The notes beneath the pieces are model-generated. The model did not search any database and was not told where the DNA came from. It worked only from the letters and a program-made list of their open reading frames with translations. From Brachyhypopomus gauderio (taxonomy: Eukaryota; Chordata; Actinopteri; Gymnotiformes; Hypopomidae): a stretch of DNA of 64,000 nucleotides. The stretch lies in contig NW_027506902.1 of the NCBI RefSeq assembly GCF_052324685.1, forward strand, positions 1,050,441-1,114,440. Direction: 5' to 3'. Below, in pieces: positions 60,722 to 64,000 of this stretch; within the stretch, counting starts at the first letter, position 1, and every line of letters starts with the position of its first letter. Both the position numbers and the translations under genes were made by a program.

Positions 60722-61645
60722 TTAGAATGTGTGGTCATCATTAGTGCCGGCCGTGCACACCAAGCTCCTGCTCCGTTTGTACAGGAACTGGATAGTCTGT
60801 AGCAGTGGGCCCAGTACACTAAACTCGATAGTTGGAGCACACCCTCCGGTCCCAAACCCAATCTGCTTGGCTCTCCTGTACCTGTCTGCTGCCTCCAGAG
60901 TCCCACAAGCCAACCAGGCCCAATAAGATTTTTTCTTCAGAATGACAGCCTCCCTTACCTGAGGTGTCCGGAACAAAGTCCACTCGGACTCAATGTCTCC
61001 AGCCTCCCTTGGCATGCGGTCAAAGCTCTGCCAGATATGGGAGTAAACATCTTTCTGACAGGTTCCTCTGCCAGACATTCCCAGCAAACCCTCATGATAT
61101 GTTTGTGTCTGCCTTGTCTGTCCAACATCCTCACCCGCCATCTGATCCAACTCACCACTAGGTGGTGATCAGTTGACAGTTCAGCTCCTCTCTTTACCTG
61201 AGTGTCCAAGACACACCGATGCAAGACCAACGATTACAAAGTCGATCATTGAACTTTGACCTAAGGTGTCTTGGTGCCATGTGCACTTATGGACACCTCT
61301 GTGCTCAAACATGGTGTCCATTATGGACAGACTGTGACCAGCACAGAAGTCCAATAACAGTACACCACTTGGGTTCAGATCCTGCCCTCCGACTTTCACC
61401 ATGGGCAACTCCAGAAAAGACTAAAGCCAAGCCTCTCTCGAGAGGATTAGTTCCAGAACCCAAACTGTGTGTTGAGGTGAACCCAACTATATCTGGTTGA
61501 TATCCCTCATCTTCGCACACTAGCTCAGGTTCCTTCCCAACCAGAGAGGTTACGTTCCATGTCTCAAGAGCCAGCTTCAGTAACTGAGGATCGGTAAGCC
61601 AAGGCCCATGGGAGATGTTGTGGTGTGTATTACTGTATTCTTGCG
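60722..61645 (-). mobile_element. RTE-like LINE fragment: endonuclease part, degraded
   Basis: Minus-strand frames read LETWNVTSLVGKEPELV, GLTST-like FTSTHSLGSGTNPLERG, LDLNPSGVLLLDFC-like LNPSGVLLLDFCAGHSLSIM, CTWHQDTLGQSSMIDFVIVG, VKRGAELSTDHHLVVSWIR, and at the end TLEAADRYRRAKQIG. This is the apurinic-type endonuclease (HQD, SMIDFV, DHHLVV) and start of the region before the polymerase. Stops and frameshifts break it. It is the complementary half to the fragment at 28.8-31 kb but on the other strand. Confidence 0.85.
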
Positions 61646-61661
61646 GTTGAAGAATACACAC

Positions 61662-63674
61662 CTGCTTTCTGTGGTAGCGCATTGGCTAAGGTGGAGGAGG
61701 AAGAGGCGGGTTCACTGCGGCTCACCAGTCCCACCGCCTCATCTACAGCGTTTCTTTGCTCTGCTCTCAGCAACGCCCTCTGGGCCTCGGTTACTGTTGC
61801 AGCATTGTCAGGACCCAAGGCTCTCAACTGGCTCACTGACAGTGCCTGATCACAAAACAAAGAGCACAGGATAAACATAGATTAATGATCAGTGTGTAAG
61901 CCGCGGGGTGGGGGGGTGGGGGGTGTGGTAGTGGCACTCACCAGTAGGCGCTCAGGAGGAATGAGGGAAATGGCGGACTGCTGGATGTAGGGCATGACAG
62001 AGCTGTTCAGACTGGCCAGTTCGCTGGCATTCAGACCAGCTATGGACAACAGAGCAATTTGCATCATCACTCAGAAACAAGGAAACTGCATCTACCATCT
62101 GATTGCATGATTGTCCCTTGTAAGGGACTTTATTGTCATATGATGCATCATTTAATCATTTAGAACTTTGTAACTTGTAGTTTGCTGTTGGAACAGACCA
62201 ATGATGTTGCCCATGGTGCTAACTTCAGCTTCACTCCACCCTTTTGGGTCCCCAAATGCAGCGATGGCTTTCATCTTCAGACACTCTAGTGCACTGAGCG
62301 GGCACAGGGCACGGCCTATGTCCCCTACCGCCTCTCTGAAATATCCAAGCATAGCACCAGCAATTTGTGTATAAGACAATGTGTGTGTCTTAACAATTTA
62401 ACAATAAATTCAAACTTTTTTATCACAGAAGCATAATCTCACTCTGAAATAAAATAGTAAAAAGCAACCTTCAAAAACAAAATAAAGAAAAATAATCCTG
62501 ACTAAGAAATAATTATATCCCATAAAATAACCTGTTCCACAATTGTTGGCACCATTTACAATTTCCTGGAAATAAATATATTTGAACAGGAGAGTGCATA
62601 GGAGAAGACCTAGGACTCTGGATGATTTAGAGAAGTTGTGTAAAGAGGAATGGTTGAAGATCCCTCTTTCTTTAAAAGAATTTATTAGAAGCCAAAGAAC
62701 TCTTCTTAACGAGAGGAGCCAAAAATTATGGAGGGCACTGTATATGTCTTTAAAGATGTCTTACTTGAATTCCTCGGTGTTGAGCTGATCTGTCTGGTTA
62801 GGCTGTAGTCCACAGATAAAGGAGCCCAGGCCAACCATCTCAAATGCTCCAAGTTTAGACACTTTTAGTCCAGTTCTGTCTATAAAGCCTTTCCAGACTG
62901 CTGTTTTCTGCAAGAAACAGCATTAACCACCCACATTAGTTTTAACACCGTTTGTTTTAATATGAAGATGTATGTGTGTATGTGTCAGCATATAATAGCA
63001 TGTGTGTTACCTGTGTTTGATTCCAGTGACATGCTGACAGAAGCTCCAGCGTGTCCAGAGAGGTGATGCTCAGGTTTTGGAGTTGCCTTTCATTAAAACC
63101 TTGACACACACAACCCAGCTCCACTATCTGAGTTTCATTCAGCATTGTCACATCGCCCCATACCTACAAAACAGGAACAAAGAAGACTGGATTTTGTTGG
63201 AATATAATATATAACAAATGTATATAATACAAAAATATAATATTTTCAAATACCAACTTTATCTAATACCATGTTGAGCTGAAATAAATATTTGGAATAC
63301 ACCTAATTAAAATGTTTGTTATTAAATTATATCAATGCTGAAAGTTGTTTTTCTATCTTTTAATAAAGATAGGACTCTTATATTAGACAATACAAGCTCA
63401 AAACACCAAACGTGAGCACTGCTGGAATGTGTTATGATGTTTTATGTCAACACGTGTGGGTTCTTGTGGAGTTTATGCGTGTCTACCTCTATAGCTTTCT
63501 GTTTGAGCACTGACAGCTGTTCGGCAGTGTAGTTGTGTATCTCTCCCAGCACTGAGACACCGTCTTGGAACGTTTGAGCTGTCATCTTGGACAGCTGAGT
63601 AGGGCTCCAGTATTCATTTCCCTGGCCCAGATCCTCAATGAGCGATGGGGTAGGCCCTGTCAGAGAAGGCTGCA
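61662..63674 (-). CDS. Mesothelin/stereocilin/otoancorin-like protein, six exons, partial
   Basis: Family members are secreted or GPI-anchored, superhelical adhesion proteins (mesothelin on epithelia, otoancorin and stereocilin in inner ear; family knowledge). Exons: 63674-63487, 63163-63011, 62907-62765, 62335-62175, 62039-61942, 61845-61662. All five joins are GT-AG with matching phase. Words: YWSPTQLSKMTAQTFQDGVS, YTAEQLSVLKQKAIE (mesothelin YEQLDVLKHKL), ITSLDTLELLSACHWNQTQ, ICGLQPNQTDQL, LIPPERLLALSVSQLRALGP and ALLRAEQRNAVDEAVGL. Several NxT/NxS sites suggest glycosylation. The 5' end lies past 64000. Beyond 61662 an inverted LINE is present and no terminal exon or hydrophobic GPI tail was found, so the 3' end is unknown. 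Which member of the family it is remains open. Confidence 0.75.
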
Positions 63675-64000
63675 CTGCCGGAGAAACTACGAGTCAAAGA
63701 GGAAGATACACAGTGACCCTCTTTTCACTTTTCCTGATATGGTGATTTCCAGTGGAAACTGGAACTTCTAGAACTACTGAATGACTGACCACATGCTGAC
63801 ATTTAAAGGACACTTTAAATTGCTCAGTTTTATTTACCACAGTGAACAATTCACTTGGGAGTTTCCACCCAGTACATTTCACGTTCAAGTTTCATTAGAA
63901 AAGGAATATGACACTTTTCACATCACTGCTCATTGGCTTAGAGGACACTACTCTAAAGTTGTTCTATGCATGCCCTGATCCATTGCCCCAGCAATGTCAA
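63675..64000. other. Intron of the mesothelin-like gene, presumed
   Basis: Upstream of the first visible exon on the minus strand. The frames here show no recognisable coding sequence. Confidence 0.5.

Overview
This is nuclear genomic DNA from a ray-finned fish. Genes are intron-rich (GT-AG, plus one GC-AG candidate), intergenic DNA is AT-rich with many microsatellites, and the transposon mix (Tc1, Tigger/pogo, PIF/Harbinger, hAT, L2 and RTE LINEs, solo LTRs) is typical of teleosts. No bacterial operons, CRISPR arrays, rRNA or tRNA genes were seen.

Four protein-coding loci are supported. (1) Positions 1194-3678 (+): the 3' part of a TOGARAM/crescerin-like gene encoding one TOG domain. (2) 23260-7796 (-): a complete setdb1 histone H3K9 methyltransferase gene; 21 coding exons join in frame to 1251 codons plus stop, with Tudor, MBD, pre-SET and bifurcated SET regions. 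(3) 45441-57255 (+): a complete znf687 gene; ten coding exons join in frame to 1326 codons plus stop. (4) 63674-61662 (-): six exons of a mesothelin/stereocilin/otoancorin-like gene that continues beyond the window at its 5' end and whose 3' end I could not find. Gene 1 and setdb1 converge; setdb1 and znf687 are transcribed away from each other across about 20 kb of transposon-rich DNA; znf687 and the mesothelin-like gene converge.

Region by region: 1-3.7 kb TOGARAM-like exons; 3.8-7.7 kb a 155-bp tandem repeat, a hAT MITE and LINE scraps; 7.8-24.3 kb setdb1 with transposons in its introns, including a Tigger/pogo element with an uninterrupted 580-residue transposase ORF; 25.3-27.5 kb a minisatellite split by an L2 LINE; 28.8-34.2 kb an RTE-like LINE, a Harbinger MITE and hAT elements; 34.2-44.4 kb mostly unassigned AT-rich DNA with a solo LTR and hAT pieces; 44.4-57.3 kb znf687; 57.7-61.7 kb hAT and inverted LINE fragments; 61.7-63.7 kb the mesothelin-like gene.

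Most worth following up: the Tigger element fills almost the whole setdb1 intron between two Tudor-region exons, in the same sense as setdb1. Its transposase ORF is open but its second catalytic aspartate reads asparagine, and a possible 3' splice site 25 nt before its ATG would join the upstream setdb1 exon in frame. This is a candidate host-transposase fusion in the gene for a transposon silencer. A second observation is a run of five VKAE motifs (SUMO-consensus type) in the segment that splits the SETDB1 SET domain.
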